NCBI GenBank assembly: GCA_000431075.1
Contig: HF986900.1
Location: forward strand, 69,531-116,225
Direction of reading: 5' to 3'
DNA: 46,695 nt
Source: Firmicutes bacterium CAG:555
Lineage (GTDB): Bacteria > Bacillota > Clostridia > Oscillospirales > Oscillospiraceae
Every line of letters starts with the position of its first letter. The first letter of the stretch is position 1. The translations under genes were made by a program, and so were the position numbers. The notes under the pieces were generated by a model. It was not told the origin of the DNA. It worked only from the letters and a program-made list of their open reading frames with translations, and did no database searches. Below are positions 1 through 9,009 of this stretch, piece after piece.

Positions 1-198
1 GCATTCCTGCTGTATATCGTTCCGTTTATCGCACTGTTTATAGGTTATGCCGTTGCCGCCGCAAATTCGCTCACTGAGGGTATGTGCATAGTCGTTGCTT
101 TTGCGGCCTTTGCCTTGGCGGTACTGATAGTCGTCATATATCAGCGGATAAGCAAACGCAAAAAGCCCATCACATTTGAGATAACTCAGCTGCGCTGA
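1..198 (+). CDS. C-terminal part of a SoxR-reducing/RseC-family membrane protein (partial)
   Basis: The window opens inside a gene; 65 codons remain before a TGA. The visible part has two hydrophobic membrane segments (about residues 2-21 and 28-48 of the fragment) separated by a short polar stretch with LTEG. A basic run, KRKK, and the tail PITFEITQLR follow. Two C-terminal helices plus a basic juxtamembrane region and a short cytosolic tail is the layout of RseC/MucC proteins, which in Clostridia occur next to Rnf electron-transport genes. That assignment is inference because the cysteine-rich N-terminal half lies outside the window. The stop is 12 bp from yicC, so it may be co-transcribed with the housekeeping run that follows. 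Confidence 0.5.
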   Translation, partial: AFLLYIVPFIALFIGYAVAAANSLTEGMCIVVAFAAFALAVLIVVIYQRISKRKKPITFEITQLR

Positions 199-210
199 CA
201 GGAGGATATA

Positions 211-1089
211 ATGATAAAAAGCATGACCGGATACGGCAGTGCAAAAGGCACTGTTGAGGGTATCGAAGTATGTGTAGAGCTAAAAAGCGTTAATAATAAG
301 TTTTTGGACACATCCGTCAGACTGCCGAGGAGCTTCCTCTTTGCCGAGGAGACTATCAAATCTGCGGTAATGTCGCATATAACACGGGGCAAGGTCGATG
401 TATTCGTGACCGTCGACAGCTCCATGGCGGACGATATGGTCGTCAAGGTAAATGAGCCGCTTCTCAAAGGCTATATCGATGCGCTCCGGCATATAGCGGA
501 GGAAAATGACCTTCCGAACGATATTACGGCTATGAGCGTCAGCAGATTTCCTGATGTCTTGAATGTCGAGAAAAAGGAGCTTGATGCCGAAGCGGTAGCC
601 GCCGGCATTCGTGATATCGCCGAACAAGCCCTGTGCGACTTTGATGCAATGCGTATCAGAGAGGGTGCAAAGCTCAAAGAGGATGTGCTCACAAAGCTTG
701 AAACGATTGAGAAGCTCGTCACCGTGATCGAGACCGAGTCTCCCAAAACCGTTGAGGAATATAGAGAAAAGCTCCGTCAGAAGCTCCTCGAGGTGCTCGG
801 AACATCGGGTATCGACGAAACGAGGATAGTCACTGAGGCCGCCATTTTTGCCGACAAGGTCGCAGTCGATGAGGAGACGGTGAGACTTCGCAGCCATATG
901 GCACAGCTCAGAGCTATGCTTGACGGCGGTTCGCCCATCGGCAGAAAGATAGACTTCCTGCTACAGGAGTTTAACCGCGAGGCGAATACCACGGGCTCGA
1001 AGTGTCAGAATGCCGATATTGCCCATGTTGTAGTTGACCTCAAGTCTGAGATCGAGAAGATAAGAGAGCAAATTCAGAACATAGAGTGA
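211..1089 (+). CDS. yicC: YicC family protein (putative endoribonuclease)
   Basis: The 292-residue product opens with MIKSMTGYG and ends with a region containing NREANTTGSK and a helical DLKSEIEKIREQ tail. Both are hallmark ends of YicC/YloC proteins, and the length is normal. E. coli YicC has been described as an endoribonuclease acting on structured RNA, and the Bacillus homologue YloC belongs to the same family. The start is supported by a strong SD, AGGAGG, at about 201-206. It is followed within 11 bp by remA and then gmk. This yicC-remA-gmk-rpoZ-priA order is conserved in Firmicutes and supports the call. Confidence 0.93.
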   Translation: MIKSMTGYGSAKGTVEGIEVCVELKSVNNKFLDTSVRLPRSFLFAEETIKSAVMSHITRGKVDVFVTVDSSMADDMVVKVNEPLLKGYIDALRHIAEENDLPNDITAMSVSRFPDVLNVEKKELDAEAVAAGIRDIAEQALCDFDAMRIREGAKLKEDVLTKLETIEKLVTVIETESPKTVEEYREKLRQKLLEVLGTSGIDETRIVTEAAIFADKVAVDEETVRLRSHMAQLRAMLDGGSPIGRKIDFLLQEFNREANTTGSKCQNADIAHVVVDLKSEIEKIREQIQNIE

Positions 1090-1099
1090 GGATCGTGCA

Positions 1100-1360
1100 T
1101 TGAAGCTTGTTAACATCGGATTCGGCAACATGGTCTCGGCTGAGCGCATCATCGCCGCCGTCAGTCCCGAATCCGCACCTATAAAGCGTGTTATACAGGA
1201 TGTCAGAGACAGGGGACAGCTCATCGATGCTTCGTTCGGACGCAGCACAAAAGCGGTCCTTGTCATGGACAGCGGACATGTGATTTTATCATCGTTGACG
1301 CCGGAGGCTTTGGCGGCACGAATTTCAAACATAAGCGAGGAAGGAATAGAAAATGGCTAA
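1100..1360 (+). CDS. remA: RemA/DUF370 family regulator
   Basis: An 86-residue protein that starts at a TTG codon and reads KLVNIGFGNMVS, then ESAPIKRVIQ and a GRSTKAVLVMDSGHVILS core. These match the RemA (YlzA) family, a small DNA-binding protein that in Bacillus subtilis activates extracellular-matrix and osmoprotection genes. No ATG gives the conserved N-terminus, so TTG is preferred; GAGGATCG lies just upstream as a weak SD. The 3' end overlaps gmk by 8 bp, consistent with translational coupling. The role in this organism is inferred from the family only. Confidence 0.88.
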   Translation: MKLVNIGFGNMVSAERIIAAVSPESAPIKRVIQDVRDRGQLIDASFGRSTKAVLVMDSGHVILSSLTPEALAARISNISEEGIENG

Positions 1361-1955
1361 ACAAAGAGGAAAACTGATCGTAATTTCCGGTCCGTCCGGA
1401 GCGGGTAAGAGCACCGTCGTGTTCAAGGCGCTCGAGGGCAGGGACGATGTCTGCTTCTCGGTCTCTGCGACCACAAGAAAGCCCAGACCCGGCGAGGTCG
1501 ACGGCAAGGAGTATTTCTTTGTTGACTTGGACAAGTTCAGAGATATGGTCGCAAACGACGAATTTCTCGAGCACGCCGTCTATGTCGCAAACTCCTACGG
1601 CACACCGAGAGCGTATGTGGAAAAGAAACTCGATGAGGGCATGAATGTTCTGCTCGATATTGAGGTTCAGGGAGCGCTCCAAGTCCATGAGAAAATGCCC
1701 GATGCGGTCATGATCTTCATTATTCCACCCTCCATGGAGGAGCTTGAAAAGCGTTTGCGCAGCCGAGGCACCGACTCCGAGCGCAAGATCGAAGCAAGGC
1801 TCATCCGTGCTCGTGAGGAGTACGAGGCAGCCACTTTCTATGACTATATCATTATAAATGACGATGCAGACAAGGCGGCAAAGGAGTTTTCCGCAATAAT
1901 CACCGCCGAGTATTGCAAATATGATTTGAGAAAAAACTTTTTAAGTGAGGTTTGA
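1353..1955 (+). CDS. gmk: guanylate kinase
   Basis: The 200-residue enzyme phosphorylates GMP (and dGMP) to GDP using ATP in the cytosol. The P-loop GPSGAGKST occupies residues 13-21. The GMP-binding segment SVSATTRKPRPGEVDGKEY follows at about 36-54, and the lid/core sequence LRSRGTDSE is present. Length is typical. The SD AGGAAGG at about 1340 serves the ATG at 1353, and the gene begins inside the end of remA. It is followed directly by rpoZ. Confidence 0.97.
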   Translation: MAKQRGKLIVISGPSGAGKSTVVFKALEGRDDVCFSVSATTRKPRPGEVDGKEYFFVDLDKFRDMVANDEFLEHAVYVANSYGTPRAYVEKKLDEGMNVLLDIEVQGALQVHEKMPDAVMIFIIPPSMEELEKRLRSRGTDSERKIEARLIRAREEYEAATFYDYIIINDDADKAAKEFSAIITAEYCKYDLRKNFLSEV

Positions 1956-1960
1956 TTGTT

Positions 1961-2152
1961 ATGATGCTTTATCCCCCTGTTGCCGAATTGGTCGAAAAGA
2001 CCGGCAGCCGTTATCAGCTTGTTAATCTCGTTGCCAAGAGAGCCCGTGACATTTCCGCAGAAGCAGAAGAGACCGGAGAAATTCTCGACAAGAAGCCCGT
2101 TTCCGCAGCAATCGACGAGGTCTACACCGGCAAGCTCACCATAAAGAAGTAA
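1961..2152 (+). CDS. rpoZ: RNA polymerase omega subunit
   Basis: The frame opens with MMLYPPVAELVEKTGSRYQ and contains LVNLVAKRARDISAEA, the conserved omega fold around the KRAR motif, with KPVSAAIDEV near the C-terminus. Omega helps assemble and stabilise RNA polymerase. The frame could open earlier at a TTG inside gmk. The ATG at 1961 (or 1964) is chosen because GTGAGG at 1945-1950 sits about 10 bp upstream and the protein then has the usual short N-terminus. At 63 residues it is slightly short but normal for Clostridia. A hairpin follows before priA. Confidence 0.92.
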   Translation: MMLYPPVAELVEKTGSRYQLVNLVAKRARDISAEAEETGEILDKKPVSAAIDEVYTGKLTIKK

Positions 2153-2162
2153 TTGACCCTAC

Positions 2163-2194
2163 GCTCAGCGGAGCAGTACACTCCGCTGGGCTTT
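2163..2194 (+). terminator. hairpin terminator or attenuator after rpoZ
   Basis: An 11-bp GC-rich stem (2163-2173 with 2181-2191, one G-U pair) with a 7-base loop is followed by only three Ts. The short U-tract suggests partial termination, so priA may receive read-through from the gmk-rpoZ transcript. Confidence 0.55.
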
Positions 2195-2216
2195 AAACTC
2201 TTATAGGAGGCGGCGT

Positions 2217-4469
2217 ATGGCTGAGGCAAAGGTCGCAAAAATTGCGGTTTCTGCCGCTACATACTGGTTGGACAAGCCATACGATTACCTTATTCCCGAA
2301 AACATGCAGGGGAAAGTTGCACCCGGCGTGCGTGTGATAGTACCGTTTTCACGGGGCAACAGGCAGAGCGAAGGCATTGTCCTCGGCCTGTCTGATCACA
2401 GTGATTTCGGCGACAAGCTAAAGCCGGTGATATCCGTTTTGGACACAGAGCCGGTTTTGACGCTTTCGCAGATAAAGCTTGCGCTTTGGATGCATGACAG
2501 ACTTTTCTGCACCGTTTACGATGCCGTCAAAGCGATTCTGCCGGCCGGTTTGTGGTTCAAGCCCGACGGCAGCCGCAGGATAAATGACAAAACTGTCGAA
2601 TTTGTCGACCTTGCGATAAGTGCCGAGGAAGCGTCGGAGACAGCGCAATCCAAGCGCCGCAAAGCACCTCAGCAGGCTTCGATCCTTGAACTGCTGTGCT
2701 CGACCGGCAGAGTTCCGGCGCAGGAGCTCCTGCATTTTACCGGTGCATCGAGGCAGTCGCTCAAAGCGCTTATAAACGCAGGCTTTGTTGCAACCGAGTT
2801 TGAGGAGGTTTTCAGGCGGCCGGAGGTTTGGAACGGCGAAATTCAACCAATACCGGAGCTTAACTCCGACCAGCAAAAAGCCTTTGAAGGACTAAGTGAG
2901 CTTTTATCTTCCGATAAGCCGCAGGCAGCGCTCCTGTTCGGCGTAACGGGAAGCGGCAAAACTGCAGTTTATATCCACCTCATAGACAAGGTCTTGAACG
3001 AAGGCAAAACCGCTATTTTACTTGTTCCCGAGATTGCGCTGACCCCGCAGATGATACGCACATTTTCAAGCTACTTCGGAAACAGCGTTGCCGTTCTTCA
3101 CAGCTCGCTGTCCATCGGCGAACGCTACGACGAGTGGAAGCGGGTCAAAAACGGCTCTGCCAGACTTGTTATCGGCACAAGAAGTGCGATTTTTGCCCCG
3201 TGCGAAAACCTCGGTCTCGTCATAATCGATGAGGAGCAGGAGGACAGCTATAAGTCCGAAAACTCACCGAGATATCATGCGAGGGATATCGCAAAATACC
3301 TTTGTGCAAAGTCAAATTCACTTTTGCTGCTGGGCTCGGCTACACCCGACCTTGAAAGCCGATACTCGGCTCAGATAGGCAGGTACAAATATTTTGCTTT
3401 GAGCAAGAGATACAACAAAATGCTGCTGCCGACGGTCAAGATAGTTGACATGAAGCAGGAGCTCAAAAGCGGCAACGGCGGCAATATCAGTGCCGAGCTT
3501 CGTGATGAGCTTGCCGAAAACATCGTCCGTGGCGAGCAGAGTATTCTGTTTCTCAACAGGCGAGGGGCAAATAAGCTCATTTGCTGCGGCGACTGCGGCT
3601 TTATCTATAAATGCCCGAATTGCAGTGTTTCGCTGACCTATCACAGCTCAAACAAGCGCCTTATGTGCCACTATTGCGGCTACTCACGCCGGGTTGACGA
3701 CCGCTGCCCCGACTGCGGCGGGACGCTCAGCTTTGTAGGGGCCGGCACACAGCTTGTTGAGGAGGAGCTGCACGAGCTTTTCCCCGATGTGCCCGTTCTA
3801 CGTATGGATATCGACACCGTCAAGGCTGCCGGAACTCACGAAGCGCTGCTTGAGAAGTTCGACACCGGAAAAATACCAATCATGATCGGTACGCAGATGG
3901 TCACAAAGGGACTCAACTTTGAAAATGTCACGCTCATCGGCGTCCTGTCTGCAGACCAAAGCCTGTATTGCGGCGACTATCGCTCGGGCGAGCGCACCTT
4001 TTCGCTGATAACGCAGGTCGTCGGCCGCAGTGGCAGAGGCTCAAAGGTCGGTCGGGCGATAATCCAGACCTACACGCCGGATAACGAGATAATCAAGCTT
4101 GCGGCGATGCAGGATTACGAAAGCTTTTATGAATCGGAGATACAGCTTCGCAGACTACAAATGACCCCGCCGTTTGCCGATATCATTGCGATTACCGCAT
4201 CCGGCCAAGATGAAAACACGGTTTTGCGTTGCTGCTCGGACATTCGCAGTACCTTGCGGGTATCTATCACAGACGAGTACGCACGAATACTTGGTCCTGC
4301 GCCGCTTTCTGTCGTTAAGGTCAACAATCGTTATAGATACCGTGTCAGCATCAGCTGCAAAATAAATTCCGAGATACGCTCGATCGTTTCGGCGATACTC
4401 ATAAAATTCAACTCATCGGGTAAATACAAGGGTGTCAGCATTTTTGCTGACTGCAACCCTTCAGATTAA
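2217..4469 (+). CDS. priA: primosomal protein N' (PriA, replication-restart helicase)
   Basis: The 750-residue helicase reloads replication machinery at stalled forks. It has an N-terminal 3'-DNA-binding region and Walker A GVTGSGKT near residue 242. The motif II region reads IIDEEQEDSYK, where the classic motif is DEEH. A zinc-ribbon array follows: CCGDCG, CPNC, CHYCG and CPDCG at about 460-505. The helicase C-terminal motif QVVGRSGRGSKVGRAIIQT comes after it. All eight zinc cysteines are visible. The SD TAGGAGG at about 2204-2210 supports the ATG. Nine bp downstream the def leader begins, so priA-def-fmt-rsmB probably form one transcript. Confidence 0.96.
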   Translation: MAEAKVAKIAVSAATYWLDKPYDYLIPENMQGKVAPGVRVIVPFSRGNRQSEGIVLGLSDHSDFGDKLKPVISVLDTEPVLTLSQIKLALWMHDRLFCTVYDAVKAILPAGLWFKPDGSRRINDKTVEFVDLAISAEEASETAQSKRRKAPQQASILELLCSTGRVPAQELLHFTGASRQSLKALINAGFVATEFEEVFRRPEVWNGEIQPIPELNSDQQKAFEGLSELLSSDKPQAALLFGVTGSGKTAVYIHLIDKVLNEGKTAILLVPEIALTPQMIRTFSSYFGNSVAVLHSSLSIGERYDEWKRVKNGSARLVIGTRSAIFAPCENLGLVIIDEEQEDSYKSENSPRYHARDIAKYLCAKSNSLLLLGSATPDLESRYSAQIGRYKYFALSKRYNKMLLPTVKIVDMKQELKSGNGGNISAELRDELAENIVRGEQSILFLNRRGANKLICCGDCGFIYKCPNCSVSLTYHSSNKRLMCHYCGYSRRVDDRCPDCGGTLSFVGAGTQLVEEELHELFPDVPVLRMDIDTVKAAGTHEALLEKFDTGKIPIMIGTQMVTKGLNFENVTLIGVLSADQSLYCGDYRSGERTFSLITQVVGRSGRGSKVGRAIIQTYTPDNEIIKLAAMQDYESFYESEIQLRRLQMTPPFADIIAITASGQDENTVLRCCSDIRSTLRVSITDEYARILGPAPLSVVKVNNRYRYRVSISCKINSEIRSIVSAILIKFNSSGKYKGVSIFADCNPSD

Positions 4470-4487
4470 ATATATGGAGTGTACGAT

Positions 4488-4991
4488 ATGGCGCTGAGAA
4501 ACATAGTCACTAAGGAAGATAAGATACTTTACAAGGTCTGCAGACCGGTCGTGAAGTTTAACGAGCGACTTCATCAGCTTCTCGACGATATGGCAGATAC
4601 GCTTGCTGATGCAGGCGGTGTCGGCCTTGCGGCGCCGCAGGTCGGCGTACTGCGCCGTGCGGTGCTCGTTTTGGAGACAAATGTCGAGGAAGACGATGAG
4701 GAGTTTGTAATTGAGCTTATTAACCCAGAGATAATCGAGACCTCCGGCGAGCAGGTCGGGGCAGAGGGCTGCCTAAGTGTTCCGGGTGAATATGGCATTG
4801 TGCGCAGACCCGACCATGTCAAGGTCAAGGCACAGGATCGTTTCGGCGAATGGTTTGAGTACGAGGGTGACGGTCTGACCGCACGCTGTATTCTCCACGA
4901 GTGCGACCACCTTGACGGTCATCTGTTCCTTGAAAAGTGCGAGAGAATGCTGACCGAGGAAGAGATAAACGGTCCGGCCGAGGAGGAGTAA
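4488..4991 (+). CDS. def: peptide deformylase
   Basis: This metalloenzyme removes the N-formyl group from nascent proteins. Counting from the ATG at 4488 it has 167 residues with all three family motifs: GVGLAAPQVG at 44-53, EGCLSVP at 93-99 and HECDH at 137-141. The cysteine and two histidines of the last two motifs bind the metal. A GTG three codons upstream also opens the frame, but TGGAG at 4475-4479 is correctly spaced for the ATG and MALRN is the usual Clostridial N-terminus. The stop abuts the fmt start exactly. The pair acts at opposite ends of the formyl-methionine cycle. Confidence 0.96.
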   Translation: MALRNIVTKEDKILYKVCRPVVKFNERLHQLLDDMADTLADAGGVGLAAPQVGVLRRAVLVLETNVEEDDEEFVIELINPEIIETSGEQVGAEGCLSVPGEYGIVRRPDHVKVKAQDRFGEWFEYEGDGLTARCILHECDHLDGHLFLEKCERMLTEEEINGPAEEE

Positions 4992-5915
4992 ATGCGCATT
5001 GTTTTTATGGGCACGCCCGACTTTGCGGCGGCCTCGCTTAGAAAGCTTATAGATGAAAAGTACGATATTGCAGCGGTTTTTACTCAGCCGGATAAGCCGA
5101 GAAACCGTGGTATGCAGATGTCGTTCAGCCCCGTTAAGCAGCTTGCAGTCGATAACGATATCCCCGTATATCAGCCGACAAAGCTCCGTGACGGTACGGC
5201 GTCAGAGATAATCAGATCGCTTAACCCCGATATTCTTGTTGTGGTTGCCTACGGCAGAATATTGCCGGATGATATGCTGAGCATTGCTAAATACGGCGCT
5301 ATAAATGTCCACGCCTCGCTCCTGCCCAAGTACCGTGGTGCTGCGCCCATCCAGTGGGCTGTGCTCAACGGCGACAAGGTCACCGGAGTTTCGACGATGT
5401 ACCTCGCCTCCGAAATGGATACAGGTGATGTAATCTACACTGCCGAGACCGAGATAGGCGAGTTTGAGACCTCGGGTGAGCTGTTTGACAGGCTCATGGT
5501 CATGGGAGCGGAGCTCCTGCACAAGACCTTGACCGATATCGAAGCTGGAACGGCACCCAGAACGCCGCAAAATCACGCCGATGCAAGCTATGTTACTATG
5601 CTTGACAAGAGCCTCAGCCCCATTGACTGGAGCAAAACGCCCCGTGAGATAGTCAAGTGGGTGTACGGGTTGCAGCCTTGGCCGGTCGCTACGATGCAGC
5701 TCGGCAGCGATACCTTCAAGGTCTATGCCGCCGCCTACACCGAGACCGAGACCGACAAAGCCCCGGGCAGCATTGTTTCTGCCGGTAAAAATGGTATAGA
5801 GATCGCCTGCGCAGGCGGTCAGACGGTGTTAATCACCGAGCTACAAGCCCCCGGCAAAAAGAGAATGAAGGCCGCAGACTATCTGCTCGGCCACCCGATA
5901 AAAGTAGAGGATTAA
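4992..5915 (+). CDS. fmt: methionyl-tRNA formyltransferase
   Basis: The 307-residue enzyme formylates Met-tRNAi using 10-formyl-tetrahydrofolate. The N-terminus MRIVFMGTPDFA, the loop HASLLPKYRGAAPIQW and the segment STMYLASEMDTGD are diagnostic, with the catalytic Asp in the last. The C-terminal oligonucleotide-binding domain has LQPWPVATM. It begins immediately after the def stop, and the SD GAGGAG lies within the end of def. rsmB starts one base after its stop. Confidence 0.97.
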   Translation: MRIVFMGTPDFAAASLRKLIDEKYDIAAVFTQPDKPRNRGMQMSFSPVKQLAVDNDIPVYQPTKLRDGTASEIIRSLNPDILVVVAYGRILPDDMLSIAKYGAINVHASLLPKYRGAAPIQWAVLNGDKVTGVSTMYLASEMDTGDVIYTAETEIGEFETSGELFDRLMVMGAELLHKTLTDIEAGTAPRTPQNHADASYVTMLDKSLSPIDWSKTPREIVKWVYGLQPWPVATMQLGSDTFKVYAAAYTETETDKAPGSIVSAGKNGIEIACAGGQTVLITELQAPGKKRMKAADYLLGHPIKVED

Positions 5916-5916
5916 T

Positions 5917-7224
5917 ATGTCCGACAATGCAAGACTGGCCGCCTTGACTGCCTTAGAGCGATGCAGACGAAGCGGTGCGTGGTCATCGACGGTGCTTGAT
6001 GCCGTGATAACTAAATATGAGCTTGACAAGAGGTCGGCCGCTCTTGCGTCAACCATTTTCCTTGGCGTCATGCAGAATGTTTCGCTGCTTGACCACTGTA
6101 TCGATGAAGCCTGCACATCAAAGGGCAAGATCGAGCCCAAAGTTCGTGACATACTGCGCTGTGCGGTCTATCAGATTGCCTTTATGGACAAAATACCCGT
6201 AAACGCCGCAGTCAACGAAGCAGTAGAGCAATGCAAAAAGCTTGGTTATTCACGGGCTTCCGGCTTCGTAAATGCAGTGCTGCGTAAAATTTCCTTGAAC
6301 AGAGATGCGGCACTAAATATCGGAAACAGAGGTACACCTGAGTATCTGTCCGTAAGGTATAGCCATCCCTTGTGGCTTTGCGAGTACATTGTTAAGCACC
6401 ACGGATATGAGTTTGCCGAGTGCTTTTTCACCGAGGATAACCGTGAGCCGCAGACGACTGTACAGGTCAATTCGCTGAAAACAACAGCCCCAGAATTGCT
6501 TGCAAAGCTCAGCGAAAGCGGAGTTGACGCAAAACCGCACCCATGGCTTGAAAATTGCCTGATAGTCAAGGGAAATGTCACGACATTCAATGGTTTTGAC
6601 GAGGGACTATTCTATGTCCAAGACCCTGCCGCAAGATCGGCGGTGACGATAGCGGAGCTAAAGCCCGGCATGCAGGTGCTTGATGCCTGCGCAGCTCCGG
6701 GCGGCAAGAGCTTTGCCGCTGCGATAGATATGCAAAATAGGGGCAGTATATTGTCCTGCGATCTGCATGAAAAGAAGCTGTCGCTCATAAATCATGGCGC
6801 ACAGCGGCTCGGCATCGAAATTATTACAACTCAGGCTCGGGATGCAAGAAGCACGATGGATGATAAATTCGATGCAATTATCGCCGATGTCCCGTGTTCG
6901 GGCTACGGAGTTATCCGCAAAAAGCCGGATATTCGCTTTAAGCCGGAAACAGACCGCCTTTCACTGCCGGATATTCAGTATGCGATACTTGATAATCTGT
7001 CAGATGCGCTAAAGCCGGATGGCACGCTCATATATTCCACCTGCACGGTGTTTCGTGAGGAAAACGAGGATGTTGTGAACCGATTTTTAGCCGGACACCC
7101 CGGCTTTGAAACAGTACGGTTTACTCTGCCTACCGGCAATGCTGCCGACGGAATGTACACATTTTGGCCGCATATCGACGGAACGGACGGATTTTTTGTA
7201 TGCAAGCTCAGGAGAAAACAATGA
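5917..7224 (+). CDS. rsmB: 16S rRNA (cytosine967-C5)-methyltransferase RsmB
   Basis: A 435-residue protein with an N-terminal NusB-like RNA-binding domain (about 1-140) and a C-terminal Rossmann methyltransferase. Motif I is DACAAPGGKSFAA. The cysteine motif IV is DVPCSGYGVIRKKPDIR, and the catalytic cysteine motif is YSTCT. Both cysteines expected in an m5C methyltransferase are present. The end overlaps rlmN as ATGA, so the two rRNA modification genes are probably coupled. Confidence 0.94.
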   Translation: MSDNARLAALTALERCRRSGAWSSTVLDAVITKYELDKRSAALASTIFLGVMQNVSLLDHCIDEACTSKGKIEPKVRDILRCAVYQIAFMDKIPVNAAVNEAVEQCKKLGYSRASGFVNAVLRKISLNRDAALNIGNRGTPEYLSVRYSHPLWLCEYIVKHHGYEFAECFFTEDNREPQTTVQVNSLKTTAPELLAKLSESGVDAKPHPWLENCLIVKGNVTTFNGFDEGLFYVQDPAARSAVTIAELKPGMQVLDACAAPGGKSFAAAIDMQNRGSILSCDLHEKKLSLINHGAQRLGIEIITTQARDARSTMDDKFDAIIADVPCSGYGVIRKKPDIRFKPETDRLSLPDIQYAILDNLSDALKPDGTLIYSTCTVFREENEDVVNRFLAGHPGFETVRFTLPTGNAADGMYTFWPHIDGTDGFFVCKLRRKQ

Positions 7225-8255
7225 AAGATATAAAATCAATGCTGCCAGAGGAGATAGCAGCCGATTTTGCCGAGCTTGGCGAGCCCAAATACAGGGCAAA
7301 GCAGGTGTACAAGTGGCTGACCCGAGGCGTCGGATCGTTCGATGAGATGAGCGATATCCCAAAGTCACTTAGAGAAAAACTCGAAAAGCAGTACACCATT
7401 TATAAGCCCAGGGTCATAAAAAAGCAGGTATCCAAGCTTGATGGTACAATAAAATATCTCTGGGAGTTGTATGACGGCAACGCTGTTGAGACGGTCGTTA
7501 TGAGCTATAAGCACGGTAACACCGTCTGCGTATCGTCGCAGGTGGGATGCAGGCAAGGCTGCGCATTCTGCGCATCGACGATAGGCGGCCTTGTTCGCTG
7601 CCTTGAGCCGTCGGAGATACTCGACGAGGTGCTGTTTTCGCAGATAGACTCCGGTAAGCAGATATCCAATATCGTGCTGATGGGCATAGGCGAACCGCTT
7701 GATAACTTCGACAATGTCGTAAGATTTCTAAAGCTTGTCAACGACCCTGACGGTATGAATATTGGCATGCGGCATATATCGCTGTCAACCTGCGGCATAA
7801 CCGAGCGCTTTGATGAGCTGGCGGACCTCAACTTGCAGCTTACCTTATCTGTGTCGCTCCATGCGCCGGATGATGAAACCCGATCAAAAATTATGCCTGC
7901 CAACCGTGGCCGTGGCGTCGATGAGCTCATGACATGCTGCAAGAGGTATTACGAGAAGACCGGACGGAGAATTTCGTTTGAGTATATAATGATAGACGGT
8001 GTTAACGACACTGAGTATCACGCACGGTTACTTTCAAAGCACGCAAGAAGCGTGTGCGCCCATGTAAACCTCATACCCATGAACCATGTCGATGAGCGTG
8101 AGTTTCGGCCGTCGACCCCGGGGCACATGAAGGCCTTTATCAAGATACTTGAGGATAACGGCGTTAATGTTACGGTAAGAAGAAAGCTCGGCGGCGATGT
8201 CGATGCATCGTGCGGTCAGCTGCGAAGAAAAATTCAGAAGGGCAAGGAATGCTAA
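7221..8255 (+). CDS. rlmN: dual-specificity 23S rRNA/tRNA adenine C2-methyltransferase RlmN (radical SAM)
   Basis: A 344-residue radical SAM enzyme that methylates A2503 of 23S rRNA and A37 of some tRNAs. The cluster motif CRQGCAFC places the three ligands at Cys110, Cys114 and Cys117. GIGEPLDNFDNV and GVNDTEYHA are conserved family motifs, and a late DASCGQLR carries a catalytic cysteine. An earlier ATG exists inside rsmB, but the ATG at 7221 has AGGAGA just upstream and gives the family N-terminus MKDIKSMLPEE. Confidence 0.95.
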   Translation: MKDIKSMLPEEIAADFAELGEPKYRAKQVYKWLTRGVGSFDEMSDIPKSLREKLEKQYTIYKPRVIKKQVSKLDGTIKYLWELYDGNAVETVVMSYKHGNTVCVSSQVGCRQGCAFCASTIGGLVRCLEPSEILDEVLFSQIDSGKQISNIVLMGIGEPLDNFDNVVRFLKLVNDPDGMNIGMRHISLSTCGITERFDELADLNLQLTLSVSLHAPDDETRSKIMPANRGRGVDELMTCCKRYYEKTGRRISFEYIMIDGVNDTEYHARLLSKHARSVCAHVNLIPMNHVDEREFRPSTPGHMKAFIKILEDNGVNVTVRRKLGGDVDASCGQLRRKIQKGKEC

Positions 8256-8992
8256 TGAACAGTTTCGGTGTTACCGATAGAGGTAAAGTCAGAAGCGAAA
8301 ATCAGGATAGCTATATAGTTGAACACTGCGACAAGCGAAAATGCGTTGTCGCAGTCATCTGCGACGGTATGGGCGGCGCAAAAGCCGGCGATCTTGCAAG
8401 CCAGCTGTCGAGCAAGGCCTTTGTCAGCAGAGTATTTGAAGCTCTTGTTGCACCGAGATTTTTTGTCGGCAATCAGGAGAAGCTGCTTCGGGAAAGCTGC
8501 GACGATGCCAACGGAGTCGTCTATGAATACTCACGCTTTGATTCGAACTACAACGGCATGGGCACGACCCTTGTCGGCGGAATTATCACCAAACGCAAGG
8601 CTTATCTTGTCAACGTCGGTGACAGCAGAGCGTACTATCTTACGAAAGGTGAGATAAAACAGATATCCAAGGACCACTCTTATGTTGAGGAGCTTGTCGC
8701 AATGGGTGCGATCACGAAGGAGGAGGCCAGAACTCATCCTAAGAAGAACATAATCACCAAGGCGCTCGGCGTTGACAGCTCGGTTAAGGCTGACTATTAT
8801 GAGCAGACGCTTCATATGGGCGACGGGATCCTGCTTTGCTCGGACGGACTATCCAACATCGTAACCGATGCTGAGATGCTCGATGCGTTCAGACGCTATA
8901 GCACGCCCGAGCAGGTCTGCGATTATTTGCTGAACCTCGCTCTGGACAGAGGCGCAAGGGATAATGTCTCCGTTGTCCTAGTTAAGATTTGA
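8255..8992 (+). CDS. stp: PP2C-family serine/threonine phosphatase
   Basis: About 245 residues carrying the bacterial PP2C motifs in order: RSENQDSY, CDGMGGAKAGD, GMGTTLVGG, NVGDSRAYY, CSDGLSN and RDNVSVVLV. The acidic residues that bind Mn/Mg are all present. The chosen ATG overlaps the rlmN stop (TAATG) and has AAGGA about 6 bp upstream; an in-frame ATG two codons earlier is too close to that SD. It precedes the PASTA kinase, its expected antagonist, as in the prpC-prkC pair of Bacillus. Confidence 0.94.
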   Translation: MNSFGVTDRGKVRSENQDSYIVEHCDKRKCVVAVICDGMGGAKAGDLASQLSSKAFVSRVFEALVAPRFFVGNQEKLLRESCDDANGVVYEYSRFDSNYNGMGTTLVGGIITKRKAYLVNVGDSRAYYLTKGEIKQISKDHSYVEELVAMGAITKEEARTHPKKNIITKALGVDSSVKADYYEQTLHMGDGILLCSDGLSNIVTDAEMLDAFRRYSTPEQVCDYLLNLALDRGARDNVSVVLVKI

Positions 8993-9009
8993 TATTTGTA
9001 GGTGCTGCT